Origin: Morinoia aosen
Lineage: Eukaryota; Arthropoda; Malacostraca; Amphipoda; Talitridae
Direction of reading: 5' to 3'
DNA: 64,000 nucleotides
Assembly (NCBI GenBank): GCA_030386875.1
Contig: CM059563.1
Location: 17,006,001 to 17,070,000 of the forward strand
Below, one piece after another: positions 24,047 through 37,275 of the stretch; the stretch's first letter is position 1, and each line of letters begins with the position of its first letter. Both the position numbers and the translations under genes were made by a program. Below the pieces are notes generated by a model. It was not told the DNA's origin and ran no database searches. It saw only the letters and a list, made by a program, of their open reading frames with translations.

Positions 24047-26832
24047 AATTTAGAGGAGAATATTGCCAGTAAAAAAAGTTCATATGTTCCTCATTGTTTA
24101 ATTCATAACGATTCCAACAGTTACATATATTTCATATCCTAGATCTCTAAAATAAATGAAAAAGAGATCGGACCCTTAAAAAACAACACAGCAATGTACA
24201 TAATGGTCGCCGCGAAAAATTTCGCATCAAAACTACACTTCAAACTTCATATCGAAATGTCCAAGTTTGTCCACCTACGGGAAACTGGAAACAAATTTAG
24301 TACCGAGGCTCGTGCAGACTTCCTGCGACCGAACATAATTCGACACCACGAAACTCCGGCGGCATTTCCTTCCTCAGCGGCGACCGCCGGCCCGGGGGTT
24401 GAGGGGGATTCGATTTTATCGAGCTTTACCTTACGGACGTTTGCTCCACGCCCGCCAGGCAATCCCAAGACATTAAAAAAACGTGTAAAAGTTAATAAAA
24501 AAACGCAAAATATGATGTTCATTCCTGATATGCAATAATTTGATTAACAGCAGACCAAATCCGTGCAATTGATTAAGTTTCGCAAGATCTAGACAGAACG
24601 GCGAAGTAATGATTCGTTCACGCTAACCATTTTACTCAGGTTATCACAGCAAAAACCGCAACGAAAGTTTCAAAACAAATCTCACACAAAAAACTCGTTT
24701 CCTCTGAAGAAAGATTTAGTGATTGAACACACCAGTTGCACAAGTCGATTTTTGTTAGCGAAATCTACTGGACGACTTCATTGCCCGCTACAAAGAATAT
24801 TGACACCAAGTCTTTCCCAAACCAATAAAACAAATCAACAATCTCAAAGTCATCAACTAAGAATATGGACTCGAACTCGTTCCCAACCCAATCAAACAAA
24901 TGAAAATCCTCAATGAATGTAAAATATACAACCATTTCACTTGACACTAAAATTTCTCCGAACCCCTAACCTTGAAGCTGAAAATAATATTCCAAGAAAC
25001 GTACCTCGACACCAAAACAGAATATGCAGAGGCAGCTTGACTCAAGCCACAAGTTTCAGATCTCCAAACTTGGAACATCTTGAAGTTACATCTAAACAAT
25101 AATGAAAAATTAGCAATAGAAATCGAGTGAAAATTTCTGTTCCTCGAGATAAAAACATGCCAAAGCAAAAAAAAATTACTACAGATAAAAATCTTTCCCG
25201 AAGAAATATTCGATTAGACTCCTGCAATTCTCTGGACCCGAATTATCAGCTATTTGCAATTAAGTCGAAATTATGACATTTAAACGAATCTAAATTTAAA
25301 AATTAATAGCAAGGGATCATTAATATCCATTTAATAAGTCAAACGGATGAAATTATCAGCCTTAATTGAGGTGATTCAGCCAGAGCGATTATTGCGATCC
25401 TGATAACGATAATTTGCCTCAAGTTGTACAACAAACACAGCAACAAGCAAGAAAGAATTAAGAAAACATGACACATTTTTGCTTTCGCACGTTCGGTGTA
25501 CACACAAGCCGGGCAGGAATAAAATGTTCCCGAATAGTTTCTCGTTATTGCGTCTCAAGTCTTTTTAGTACACCGTCCATTGCTCTCGTCTCGTGTATTA
25601 CTAAAGCATATATGCGAAAAATTGAATTAAGAGAAAAAATAGCAAAGATAACACGAATCCTGAATTCTACATTTGATAAATATATATATATATGAAAATA
25701 AATTTTCAGTGAGATTCAGATGTACGTTTATAACAAAGTGTGGAATAAAAATACTAATTTTGCTCGTTTAGTGCAAGAAGAAAACTCAACTGCGAAGTAA
25801 AAAAGAAACAAAAGCACTTCCAAGTGCATTTGGCGGAAACGCAAGCCCCCGTTCGTAATACGCACACTTCAGCAAGACGGTAATTTTGTGGGACGAGTTG
25901 GTGTGCAGCTGCTTACTGCACACAACCAAGGTCTCGATACCCGCCCATACTCGAGCGTTTATCGCCGCCTCATCCGTAGCCGCTGGCGCCCCAACCGCGG
26001 CGCGCTGCGCTGCTACGACGACGGCTTCTGGAGCACCTCTTGTGTCGTGGGAACGAGCCACAGGCCATGGCACAAGCCACGCATCCCTTGTTTCGTTACC
26101 CCCGGCGTGCCCTTAAAGTCCACCACATGCGCTACTAGACGCGCCTAGCAACATTACAGTCACATGACACATATCCAGAACCGTGGAATCTAAAATTGGC
26201 TCAAAAGAAAAATACCAATGAACTTTTATTAGTGATTTATTCGAATCGTGGAAACCGGAAGGAAATTGCTGGATAGGTGATTTTATCATTGAGGAAGCAA
26301 ATTCAGATGGCCATTAGTTTGAAATACTGAAAAGACGACGACTCGTGAATCAAATCTTATAAATGAGATGAAAACGACCTACTTGGATACTTATTAAATT
26401 AATCTGAAAGTGTGATAGCTGAGTAGGCTCCGAAGAAAGCGATAACAGTCTAGAAACCGTGTTACAATACACCGTAATTTTGATCCTTCCTGAGGACCGG
26501 ACTGTGACAGAAATACTCAATCTAATAAAGCTAATTTAATACTCCTTGCGAGCAAACAGAAAAATAATTCGAATCAACAGAAGGAAAAGTCTCGTCTGAA
26601 CCGACGCCGCTCTTTGATCCGACACTTTGATCAAGCCGGAGAGAAAAGCCAAAAATGCAGCAAGGATCGTATAAAGCCACCCCCAAGGCCATTATGGGAG
26701 CTCGATGAGAGTAATTGCTGACTGCTATCCTAGGTGCACAGAGGGAGAGGCGTGGATCGAAGATGCCACTCTCGGCAATCTCGCGCAATTTTCTTTAGGG
26801 CGTGAAGAAGAATTTCCTCGGAGTTTCTTTAA
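24047..26832. other. No confident gene; two CpG-rich patches
   Basis: CpG-rich patches at 24340-24470 and 25880-26140 leave frames open on both strands at once, as expected of GC-rich DNA. Neither is convincing as an exon. TCTCAAAG and AACCAATCAAACAAAT-like words repeat at 24810-24910. Confidence 0.45.
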
Positions 26833-27036
26833 ATGCTCGCGCGGCAGGATGAGCTAGAGGCCGTGGTTGAGGAGAGAGCATCTCGTGTCGCCCACGCCAT
26901 CAAGGATCGCTACAAGAGAAGCCTCCGTGTTCTCTCTCTTCTCGGCCCAGTTGCACTCGACACGCGGAATATTCGACGGCATTCAAAACGCATATTCATT
27001 CCATGTTCCAATACACAATTAAAGTATTGCTTTTAA
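26833..27036 (+). CDS. Short coding candidate, Glu/Arg-rich peptide
   Basis: The frame begins MLARQDELEAVVEERASR and is open for 67 codons. Only the first 35 to 45 codons look protein-like; the remainder is ordinary AT-rich sequence. A CAG at about 26850 (GCGGCAG before GATGAGCTAG) could be an acceptor, which would make the exon start at DELEAVVEER rather than at the ATG. It lies about 0.6 kb upstream of the charged candidate at 27552 on the same strand, so the two could be exons of one gene, but no convincing donor joins them. The protein is not recognised. Confidence 0.2.
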   Translation: MLARQDELEAVVEERASRVAHAIKDRYKRSLRVLSLLGPVALDTRNIRRHSKRIFIPCSNTQLKYCF

Positions 27037-27551
27037 AAAATAACTTCCAGCCTATTCACATTTCAGTACAGATATCTATTATAGATACTTTTCAATTAGA
27101 TTAATATACCGATAACGTAATTACGACCTGAATAAAAAATGCACTGAAATTATACAGACAGAATAAAAAGATATAACATAGAAAAGTGGGCAGTATGGTG
27201 ACAGTTTAGTTCCAAGCAGTTTTAATATTTATACCTGAAAAAGTATTTCTAAGAGTAAATATTAAAGAAGATCGATAATTTTTTGCTACTTTATCAGGTA
27301 AGGCCTCAAGCTCGAGATGTCCAGTTACAACGTAATTCATAAGCTCTTTCTGATAAAACTTTTCGGGTTAAAAGTGACGGATTGCTTTAGAACCGTCAAA
27401 ATACCATTCCTTTGACGTTTCCTTCCAACGATTGCTAAAACAACGACTCTCCTCACAGCAAGAATGCGATTCTTTTCTAGAACTCGAAGCAACGAAATTT
27501 CTGCAAAGCAAGATCATCGACTGGTAGGAAGAGGCTTGCCACTATAAGCTG

Positions 27552-27722
27552 ATGACACAAACGCATCACAGCCGTGCAGCTAGAGAGCGTCCAGCGGCTC
27601 CAATTCCGTACTCCTCGACGGAGTCGGAGCACGAGAGGATCAGCGACCGATTAGAGGAAGTCGAAGCTGAGAATACACAGGCTCGGGCTCGCTGGTCAGC
27701 TCTCCAGAAAACTGATGCATGA
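27552..27722 (+). CDS. Short coding candidate, charged helical peptide
   Basis: A 56-codon frame runs from ATG at 27552 to TGA. It is too short to stand out by length, but its composition is protein-like: an Arg/Pro-rich start (RAARERPAAPIPYSS) followed by an acidic and basic stretch, ISDRLEEVEAENTQARARW, with the spacing of a short amphipathic or coiled-coil helix. The segment is GC-rich against AT-rich flanks. A CAG that could serve as an acceptor lies inside the frame (GCCGTGCAG near 27580), so the real exon may start later than the ATG. There is no good donor before the stop, so it would be a terminal exon or a single small gene. The antisense frame looks like a shadow. I do not recognise a family. 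A decayed transposon fragment is the main alternative. Confidence 0.28.
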   Translation: MTQTHHSRAARERPAAPIPYSSTESEHERISDRLEEVEAENTQARARWSALQKTDA

Positions 27723-29482
27723 GCACAGCAATTTCCGGTTCCACGATGCGATGTACTCACAATTTGAATGGAACAATTCTTTCACTCAAGAATACTAACA
27801 ACTGATTTTTTCCCTATAGAGAAGCCCCCAAAGTGTATTTAAGGCTTTAAAGCATTAGCAAGCATACGCAGCATTTGAATGTATTCGTATTATAATAACA
27901 CACCCACATTCTAACCTAAATATCTTACCGCAACGAATGTTGCAAGATACACAAATATTGAAACACCAAAACAAAAGACAGCGTAGGGTTGCTTAGATGC
28001 GAGAGTAAAAATTGCACTTCGTAGGAAATGTTAACAAGGATTCAAAGCAGCTGTGTCGGCACGTACTAACTAACCAAAATGATCTCATCACCAGCTGCAG
28101 GCCGCGACCAACCAAGAGACGAAAGTGCACACACCGTAGCAACAACACGGTGCCGGCGCGTCTTCCCGAAAATCAGGCTCAAAGTTTCGAACTCACAAAA
28201 AAAGACACTGGACTTAAAAATAAAATACAAATCGATATGGAATTTCTGAAAGTATGATTAACTGACATGCACTAAACTCTTACGAAACGTTAACCATGCA
28301 TGAAGTTCTAAAAGAGCAGCTGATCGAATCTGACGAAGGGTTTAAAACAATGTAAAACATAAAAATGAGTGATATGTCTCTGATACTAGCGTGCACGGCT
28401 CGTTAACGTCTCCAGGGTAAATTTATAAATTATTGTGATTTCAAGGAAAAGAATATAACTAAAAATACCGCTTGTCTGAGTCTATGCATGATGATGGTCC
28501 GGCGGCAATTATTTTATTTTTTTCAGCTTCTGAATCGAAATTATAAGGACAAATGTTGAGTAACCGTTGGCATTCCAACAGATAACCCAAGGTAATTTTT
28601 CTGCAACACTTTCAACTCTTTTCCCTTTTCTTTAGCAAAATAAGACAACAAATTACAGTATCAATTGAAAACCGCAATCGCGTGAGTCATTAAAGAAGTT
28701 GCGCGAGGAACCGATGCGGTTGTTTGCATTCATTGCCGTCAAGTGAACAAAAGAGAAACTCGGCGCAAGGGGCCACCGACTTAAATTTGGTCTCACAATT
28801 TGTGTCATGCAAGAGCAATCAGTTCTAACAGATGGTACCAATAGCTGGAGTATGTTGTGAAAATTAAAGAAGTTCATGCTTCGAGAGTACAATATAGCCA
28901 AATGATACTAGTGAAAAACCTGTTTTTAGCATTTTGGTCTCAAAATCTTTGAAAATTGATGAACTTCAATCGAATTACAAAAGGAACGGAACGTAGGTTT
29001 CACGAAGGACATAAGTGGGTTACGCAAAAAAAATGAAAATGCGACGTTTCCTAGCATAACTTCACAAATGAACAATATCACATTTAAAACGAAATAATTC
29101 ATTTAACTACCTGACCTCAAAATTAAGCAACATCGCATTTAATAAGAATTCTTCGGACTCGAAGTGATTGGGCCACCCAAACATTGCAGACTCGAGTTAC
29201 AACTGAAACACGATAACGGCGAGCACACGCAGGTCTAAGGACGGCTTGCAAGGCGAAGAACCCAAGAAACTTTAATTCGATTAACAGTATCTTCTCAACT
29301 GAAAAGATTAGCGGCCCGGTCCCATAAATTACGCTATTCAAGGAGTCAATTTGCAAAGACGAAGGAAGGAGTCTCGGCAATCCCGAGAGGAGATAATGGC
29401 TTGCTTTGATAAGCCCGAAGAGGAAACGTCGGCGTGATAGCCCCTGGACATCCGCTGAATTGGAGAGAACTGCGAACACCAC
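27723..29482. other. No gene seen
   Basis: AT-rich apart from 29150-29480, which carries two overlapping long minus frames (134 and 137 codons) flanking the candidate exon at 29483. Confidence 0.5.
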
Positions 29483-29615
29483 CTGAAGAAACAGCAGCTG
29501 AACCACCAATACTGACAGAACCACCAGACCCAGCACCTTCCACCTGACCCATCATCTGTTTCCGCCCCTGCAAGCGTCGTAGCACCTCGGGCTGTCGTTC
29601 CGTGGGAGCAGGCTG
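29483..29615 (-). CDS. Probable internal exon, unknown protein (Gly/Ser/Gln-rich)
   Basis: On the minus strand a strong acceptor (a pyrimidine run ending TTCCTACAG) precedes an open frame of 44 codons starting QPAPTERQPEVLRRLQGRK and ending in a Gly/Ser-rich stretch, GGSVSIGGSAAVSSG. The composition is protein-like and the DNA is more GC-rich than its flanks. The proposed donor, CAG followed by GTGGTG, is weak; an alternative donor lies inside the segment after GGTCAG. The surrounding frame is open from 29750 to 29346, and a second minus frame is open from 29536 to 29123, so the true exon borders are uncertain. I do not recognise the protein. It is on the same strand as the Polo-like kinase exon and about 20 kb upstream of it, so it could be an N-terminal exon of that gene or belong to another gene. 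Nothing in the sequence decides between these. Confidence 0.42.
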
Positions 29616-30071
29616 CTGTAGGAAGCGCGACAGAAAAAACAGATATCGGAAATGAGTACTTAACCCTCTACGGAGAAAATTAATGCCTCCACGAAACATT
29701 GCTTCAATGAGAAATAAATTCCAAAGCAAACCAGATTGTATAGGCAACATCGAGTTGCATTGCTCAGAACCTTTGGTTGGGCATCTCGACGATCACATTC
29801 ATCGCAAGCTGTGAATTAATTCTGACAAAGTTAGTTTTCTTTCTTCAACGCGCGAGTGTTGCCACTAAAAGTCAACTTAGTTCAACGAAAGCTAGTACTT
29901 CACAGTACTCGACTACTACTCGTAGGTCATGAAAACAAAAATAGATGTAAACACTATGAAAAACTGTAAAAATTGGAGACAATAAGCCTAGCTCTCCGCG
30001 ATGTGATAGCCGAAAATGCGATCGCAGAGAAACCTTAATTTTAAGCAATAACATTATTAACAAAGAGCGCT

Positions 30072-30917
30072 TTAACCCGTCGCCACGTCCTGGACTCTTA
30101 GAAGGTCGGCAAAGCTAGTACATGTTTCATATCAGCAAACCAAGGGTTGCCGTATATGGTCTTAAGCGTCTCGTTAAGCGCTATTCATTGGTGTAACGTA
30201 AAATTAGGTGGGGGGGAACAGGGAAGGAGAGGTAACCAGTTCAAATCTGTATGAATTCTTCTGCTCAGTCTGGAGTGTAGCTACTGGCGCTGCGCAACCT
30301 CTTAGAAGGCCAGTAGTGTAGCTGAGGCATACCAGCACACATTCTGCCTCTTAGAAGGTCGCCATCATTTTAATTTTTTTCTGTTTTTTGTTCCAAAAAT
30401 GGGAGTCCAAATCGACAGATTTACTCCTAGGCAAAAAATAATACCACCATTGTATTCGGGAGGAAAAGCTCTATGCATATCGAACTCTTTACAAGCAATG
30501 AAACTGCTTGATAACAGCCTATACACTAAATGAACTAAAAAATAAAAACTGTATTACATATAATGCACAAAACTCTGGAACTATTAGACCTGAAAAAAAA
30601 TTCACATACCACAAGATTCAGCAACTCAGAATCTATAAAATCATAAAAAAACATGAAAGTGCAATAAATAAAAAATGGCCAGTGATTTTCTGACTTGTTT
30701 TTTTTTTGTATTTTACCGAAATAAAAACTCATATTTCGTAAATTTTTGTTGGAGTAGCAGCATTTTTTTCCCCACTGACAGAAAGAGCAACTCTCTCTCT
30801 CTTTGCAATGAACCCCCAATGAAACTTCTAACATGAAAAATGAATGTACAGTAAGGTGCACAGTTGACCCATTTTCTCCAAACCTCCCGGTAGGTCGACC
30901 ATGTGGAGACGGGTTAA
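30072..30917. mobile_element. TTAA-flanked element, 846 bp, non-autonomous
   Basis: Left terminus TTAACCCGTCGCCACG and inverted right terminus TTAACCCGTCTCCACA match at 14 of 16 positions, with TTAA at the outer edges. Inside, CTCTTAGAAGG(T/C)C occurs three times (about 30095, 30299, 30348), like subterminal transposase-binding repeats. No transposase frame is present: the 108-codon frame at 30535-30861 (minus) is low-complexity. Confidence 0.48.
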
Positions 30918-33900
30918 GTGTGATCGTTTAGAAATAAAATCAGGCGACTCAAGTCAGCAAAAATAAACATTTATGGAGCTCTATAATTGATATTTCTAAT
31001 TTTGCAATAAATAATTACGCCACAACTATCAAAGATGGCAGCAAAAGTATGCAAGACCCCCAAAATTTCATTGAAAAAAAGAGGCAGCTGTCAGTCAATA
31101 ACAGTAACTTTAGTGCACTGTATTTGGTCGCGAGCCTTTCATTCCTTAAGAGAAAACTCAAATTGCAATAGCGCCACACGCTATGACGAAGTTTGGAAAG
31201 AATAGAAGTTCGAGGCTGACTACCACAGTACAGCTCGCATTTACCCTATGAACGAGCTATCATAATGCGTACAGGATGCCGAGGCTAACATTAAAATCAG
31301 TCAAGTTTATAGAGAGATATACTTTCACAATCGGTTCAGTCAAGGCGCATTTCTTTTAGAAGCTCATAAAGAGAATTCATATTTCAAAGGTATCGTTTGT
31401 GGCCGAAGTACAACAAAATGAAGTCAAATATAAACAGTTAAAAACAAAGAGGACTACGCATATAGACAAACTATTCAATTAACATCCTTCTCATGTAGCA
31501 AGGTGCATCAATTCCCAGCGTTACAATCCAATTTCATTGAAATTTTTCGTTGCGCACACGCAGCCGTACTGAGTGCCAACACGTACCACTACAGCATCAC
31601 TACCACACAGTTTTAGACGGTCCGACTCAACAGAACCCATCAATATCGTTCTCCCTAAGGCAATAAATACTTAGTGTTTCTTTGAAGAAGCTGGGCATGC
31701 CCTACTTCGAATGCAATGACAGATCCGACCATGGATCGAGGGGCTCCAAGCGCAGTGAAGAGAGCAGCAAATTGACTGCAAGGTTGAAATATAAAGGTTG
31801 AAGGTGCAACCGCAGCAGTAGCTAATAGCACCGCCGATTCCCTCCCAATTTAAAAGGACCGCAAAAGCAGCAAGGGAGAAAAAACATAAAAAAGAGCATC
31901 GTGTCGCCCGCAGCGCGGGAGAGCAGTGACACGTCGCCAGACAAAGAGATCATTGCTGGAATCTTGAGACGTTCCTTCATCGATCAATGTATGTGTGTTC
32001 CGCTGCAGGAAATGTAGAATAGAGAAGAGGGAATGATAGAGGTAAATGAAAAGCCGTCGCTGATGTTTACGTGAAAAATAAAAACATGCTCTCCGTAAGA
32101 GCTCGACAGTGCATATTTTTAATCGATGACCTTCAATACATTAACCAAGTGTCAACGAGAACCTAGCTCAGTCGAAGATAAAATCAAGCTTATGCATATT
32201 CCGGGAAAATAAAATAGCAAAAGTCACGGCCTTAAAACTTTAACCAAACAAATAGCTACTTCTCTGTTTGAAACGAAATCAAAATAATATGTTGCTAATA
32301 CGGTATGATTCAACAGACAAACATCGCCATAAATAGAGAGCAAGAGAACATTTAAACGGTAAAACAGTTCTCAATTTGAGGGGAAACAAGAGTACGACCG
32401 TCAGCACGAGAAGCAAGGTGCTGAAGCGAGAGGAAGTACGGCGGCTCACTTGTGCAGCGCGCAAGACATGAGTCGTGTTGCTATCAACAAAGAGACCAAC
32501 CAGCCTTCCTGTTCCCACAGCGAGAGCAGCAGCGGAGGCGTCGGTCTGACAGAGGATGGGTGCATGTGTTACGGTCCGCTGGTGGTGGTGCACGGGCTCC
32601 GTTTGCTTGGTTTCCTAGCCCCACTCCAGCCTCCCAGCACCAGCTGTACATCTGACACTCGTGCAGAGCATATCTACGCAGTGCAAATGTATCAAGTTTT
32701 TCATTCCAGATGAAAATTGATCGCTGTTTATTGGTGCACCTGGTACACTACACAGAAGCAGGTGTCGCACTACAATGAGGCAAAAAATAAGCTTTTTGTA
32801 ACAACGAGATATACCGTTGAAGTGTTGTCAAAATGGAGTTACGCTACAGATGCGTAACCTTACAGATATCTTATTGAGAAAAAATACTGAATATTACAGT
32901 ACTAGACAAACTGGTGAGAGGGTTGTTCATAAAGTATTTTGAGCGTGTAGTAAAACAAAAGCAATTTCAAGTAAATTTCAAATTCTTCCTCCAATAATAA
33001 CATATTAAAAAAAAGAAAATCTATTCTGAAAATTTTAACTTCATTAAATTTGAACCTAGAAAGACATCCAAGTTGAATAGCGTTAAAACTTTCTAACCGC
33101 GACACAATAAAGATTACGTAATGCCCACAAAAAGCTCTACACATGAAATACGGCAAATTCTTGTCTACAACTGCTCGTGGAAACTTGAATCGATAGTTTA
33201 GTGTAAGAGAACCGCTTCAAAAACCTCATAGTTTTGCCCTTAAAACGATGCAATCAGCGGCGAACGCTACGCAAGCGCTGCACTTTGAAACAAGTTCCTC
33301 TATAACAACATGTCGCGATGAATAAAAAAAACACAACTATGCATTAGACTCAAAATCGATCGTTCACGCCTTCATTGAAAACATTTGCTTCGCCTTCTGG
33401 CATTGTTTTTAGTTCGCACGAAGCGAACCATTGTCGCTACGTACGTGGGAAGCTAACAAGCCTCACCAAGCATGGCGGCAGTCGCACTCTGCTAATACAT
33501 CATGTCAGATGAATCAACTTGACCAGAGCAAGCGCTTTTGGTGAAGGTTAGTGAGACTGAAAGCAAATACTATCTTGTTATGTTCGAAGATATTTTAGCG
33601 GTTCCCTTCCAGGTTCTTGCACCTAAGTAAACATTAGAGGTAGATGGAGATGACAGTAGCTTTGGCCTCAAGCTATAAGATTACTAATAGGCAGGAAGTG
33701 AGTAGGGGAGGAGGGAGGGTAAGACCCTCACGCTGTACGTATCTCACGCCAGCCTAAGTCAACAAACGTAATAAGGGCCAGACTGTACACAGGATGACTC
33801 GACACATCCTCAGCTTTCGGATTAAGAAATGCGACGACTACTTCACATGTCCTGAGATGAGCCTTACCTCAGCAAAATAAAGCTTAGCCCTAGCGCCTGA

Positions 33901-35308
33901 AGCTCGGCGTGAATGGGGATCAAGAGAGATGGATTACTGACCAGCCGTACACACCACAAGCAGATGGCATAAATGTTTGCGGGAAAAAATCAACACGTCC
34001 GTACATCATTTACCATTGCGGCTTCGACGCATCACTTGCTATTGCAGCCTACACGAGCAAAAAATTACACAAAAAGAGTTTCATTTTTAAGCAGTCGTAA
34101 GTTCTCATTTAATCCGCATGAGCTTTTTCAAAATGACTGAAAATAATGGAACTTGATTTCAGGAACTGTGCCAGTAACGCAAATGCACGATAAAGGAAAA
34201 GCAACCAACAGCTACTCGCTTTAGAGCATGGAAATGCGTCACAAAAACCTCGGGACTCCGAGCTAAGAAGAAGGTCGCAGCGGCGTGTCATTGCCGCATC
34301 GAATCAGTGAATGGCTTAAAAAAACAAGTCTTCAAAATGTTTCCAGTTGAATGCGGCATCGGAACACAGCACTTGAAGTTCAAGCCTAAAGAGCGCTTCG
34401 AGGCGCCCTAAAAGAGCCAAGAACACGCCTAAACCTAACAAGGATCTCTCTTATATCACCGGTTAACTCTCAGTAGAAAAGACTAGGCAAATGCGCAATA
34501 AAAGTTCGGGAATTGTTGAAGTTGCGTTACCAAATGTTTTTCCGAGACTCATGTGCAGAGGCGAGTTATACTTAAATCTGGGTTTTTTTGTAATTGTAAT
34601 TTGTGTATCTAATGGTATTTATTTAGATGATGAATTTAATATGTAGCCACTATTCAAACAATCAACCACCATTAAAAGCGTGAAAAACACTAAAATACGT
34701 CGTCCTAAATTTTACTATATCATATTGATTTTACTATGAAAAATTTTCTGTAAATATGCATGCAAAACTCATAAAAACTACACAGGAACCAATGACATCT
34801 AACCGTTCTCATCTGAACTACCCTGACATTTTTACGAGAATACCTCACTCCACATTTTTGTGATAGCAAGAAGCATATGAAAAATGATCTCTTTTAAAAA
34901 CCATGCATGAGAATGAAGCAGAAACGCTGATAACAGGGTTGGATACAGGAAGCAAGGACCCAACATTTTCTTCGACGTCACTCAAAAAAATAGCTCAGGC
35001 GTAAAATTGATACAATGAAAAATCAAACTTCCACGCGTCTCACCTTTCCAGTACACGAGAATTAAGAAAAAAACTTGTCAATAAAAACTGCGTCCAGGGG
35101 CCATCAAAAAACTTGAGGACGACACCGTCCAGAGAGGTGATGACAAAGCCATTGTTAAGGAAGGAATGAGGCGCCAAAGCACGCACGTCTGCGTACTTTT
35201 CAAGACAGGCGCACCACAGGAAATGGTTCGCTCCTGTTGGAACAGATCGCATTATGTACCTCAAAGCCTCAGAAAAAATATCTCAGTACTGCCTCACGAC
35301 CTTCCAAG
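30918..35308. other. No confident gene
   Basis: GC patch at 32430-32650. The minus frame at 35040-35264 contains GANHFLWCACLEKYADVRAL and reads protein-like, but it has an upstream stop and no clear family. Confidence 0.45.
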
Positions 35309-35575
35309 TCCTCTTTCTCAGACAGAAATCCGGTAAGAAAAAACCCACGGCTCCACAAGATTCGCTATTTATCCCAGTTTTAGTCGAAACGATTTTCACT
35401 GATTAAAATCCTGTATAAAAAACGAAAAGTTTGAAGAATTTAGTCCATGGTCTTCTTTCGGACACAGAAATCCGGTAAGAAAAACTCACAGCTTAGCAAA
35501 ATTCCCAATTTATCTCCGTTCTAGTCACAGTGATTTTTCACTGATCGAAATCTTGCTTAAATGGGGAAAACTGAA
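35309..35575 (+). repeat. Tandem duplication, about 140 bp
   Basis: CAGAAATCCGGTAAGAAAAA and a downstream block with TTTATC-C-GTT-TAGTC-CA-TGATTTTCACTGAT occur twice (about 35322 and 35465). The copies differ at several positions. Confidence 0.82.
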
Positions 35576-37017
35576 AGCAATTGGGTACATGAATTTCAAG
35601 GACAATTGGAATCATTATATACATATGAAAATAATTAAAAGTTGAAAATAAAAATGCATTTCCACCATATAAAAAGTTTGCTTCGTTTTTATCGGGTAAA
35701 CATCAGGTTTTTTCATTTCACTTGACCCAAGGAAAACCGTAAAGTAGTTGACTTGCATAACTTTCTTTAAAAAAAGAAAAACGAAAGCAAACTCAACTAC
35801 TCAGATAAGGTTGAAAAAGCATTTCCTCCATTCCTTGGACGCCAGTGGAGCATTCACCTGTTTTCTCTACACGACCATGTCCGCAAGACTTCGGTACATC
35901 ACAGCCATGATAGAGACGAGAAGGAAGGCAGCCCACTGGCACCTGAATGAGTGGGTCCGAGCTGGACATCTGACAAAGCATCGCTCAAAGCCCATTTCGG
36001 TCGTCCAAAATCGCTCACCTTCACGGTAAGTCACTCAAGTGGCAGAACAAAAAGCTTAGTTAAACAACTGCTTTGCAGACTTGAGGATGTGATGGTAACA
36101 TTTTTGTTTGGAAGCCCGTATTGATTCTAATTAAAATACAACACATAGAAAAAACGGCAAGATGAAATTGAATAATAAATAAATGAAAATACGAACTCGG
36201 AAACAGAATTTTGGTGATCACAAAACCACAGATCTGTATTTTTCTTCATAGACTACAATTTAATTTCAAGCTATGAAAAATTATACAAATAAACTATACT
36301 CCTAAAAACGCATCAGTTCAAGGGTGAAGAGCATTCCATAGAGCCAGTTTAACCCCAAACGAACTATCGATAGAGCTTACTGAAGCAGAAGTTCTGAATA
36401 AACATACATAAAAATTACAGTATCGGAATCACTAATGGAAAAAAATTGAAGTACAAATATGTAATGCATAAGAAATATACGAAAGTGAATATTTTACTCG
36501 TGGAAAAAGGCACAATAGCTGTGTCTTCGGCTCTTACCAATTCAACATTTTTAGATGAGATAGATCTTGTATGATTTCAGACGTTCTAGAGGATCTACCA
36601 ACCAAATAGTTGAGTAGCACAAAAAAAAAATAAAATAATTTCGTTAATTACATAAAGGAACACCGGATATCATCACGCTGAAGAGTATTGATTCATCGAC
36701 ATAAGTGAACCTCCACGAACGCTAGATTCGATCTTCGGAAATTTCTTCGAAGTGAATGTGGTCACACATCCTTAAATGATGTTATGAGCACATTAGCTGG
36801 CCCAGACAGCCCCGCTCGGGCACTGGGCAAGCAGCAGCGCACACAAAAAACTTGGCGTCATTTCCGCCCCGGTGTCCAATTTAATGAGACGCCAGATGCT
36901 GGGGCGGCCTGTGAGCCGCTGCCTCCCACCGCATTCTTCGGCGCGGTGACGGAGGCGCACCAAGGAACGGGGTAACGGGTTGGAGTGAAAATTGGTAGGA
37001 GAGGCCGGGTAAAAATC
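35576..37017. other. No gene seen; CpG-rich patch
   Basis: A CpG-rich patch at 36796-36976 precedes the AT-rich minisatellite. A 63-codon plus frame there has no motif. Confidence 0.5.
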
Positions 37018-37275
37018 AGGATAACGTAAGTTTAAATAAAAATGAAGATAACAAAAGTCTAAATAAAAATCAGGATAACAAAAGTCTGAGTAAAAATCAG
37101 GATAATAGGAGTCCTAATAAAAATCAGGATAACTGGAGTTTGAATAAAAATTAGGATAATAAGAGCTTGAACAAAAATCAGGATATCGGGAGTATGAACA
37201 ATAAATCAAGAAAATAGGAACCAGATTAAAAAAATCAAGATTACAGGAGTCAGAATAAAAAATCATAACAAGAGT
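37018..37275 (+). repeat. AT-rich minisatellite, about 30-bp unit, 8 copies
   Basis: Units of the form AATAAAAATCAGGATAACAA followed by AAGTCTGA, increasingly diverged to the right. The antisense frame at 37114-37353 is produced by the array. Confidence 0.88.

Noticed and set aside
24247..24538. Overlapping frames of 91 and 114 codons on opposite strands
   Set aside because: The CpG-rich patch keeps both strands open; neither translation shows a family motif or good splice sites.
25786..26148. Frames on both strands in a GC-rich patch
   Set aside because: Three frames are open together, as expected of GC-rich DNA, with no motif in any.
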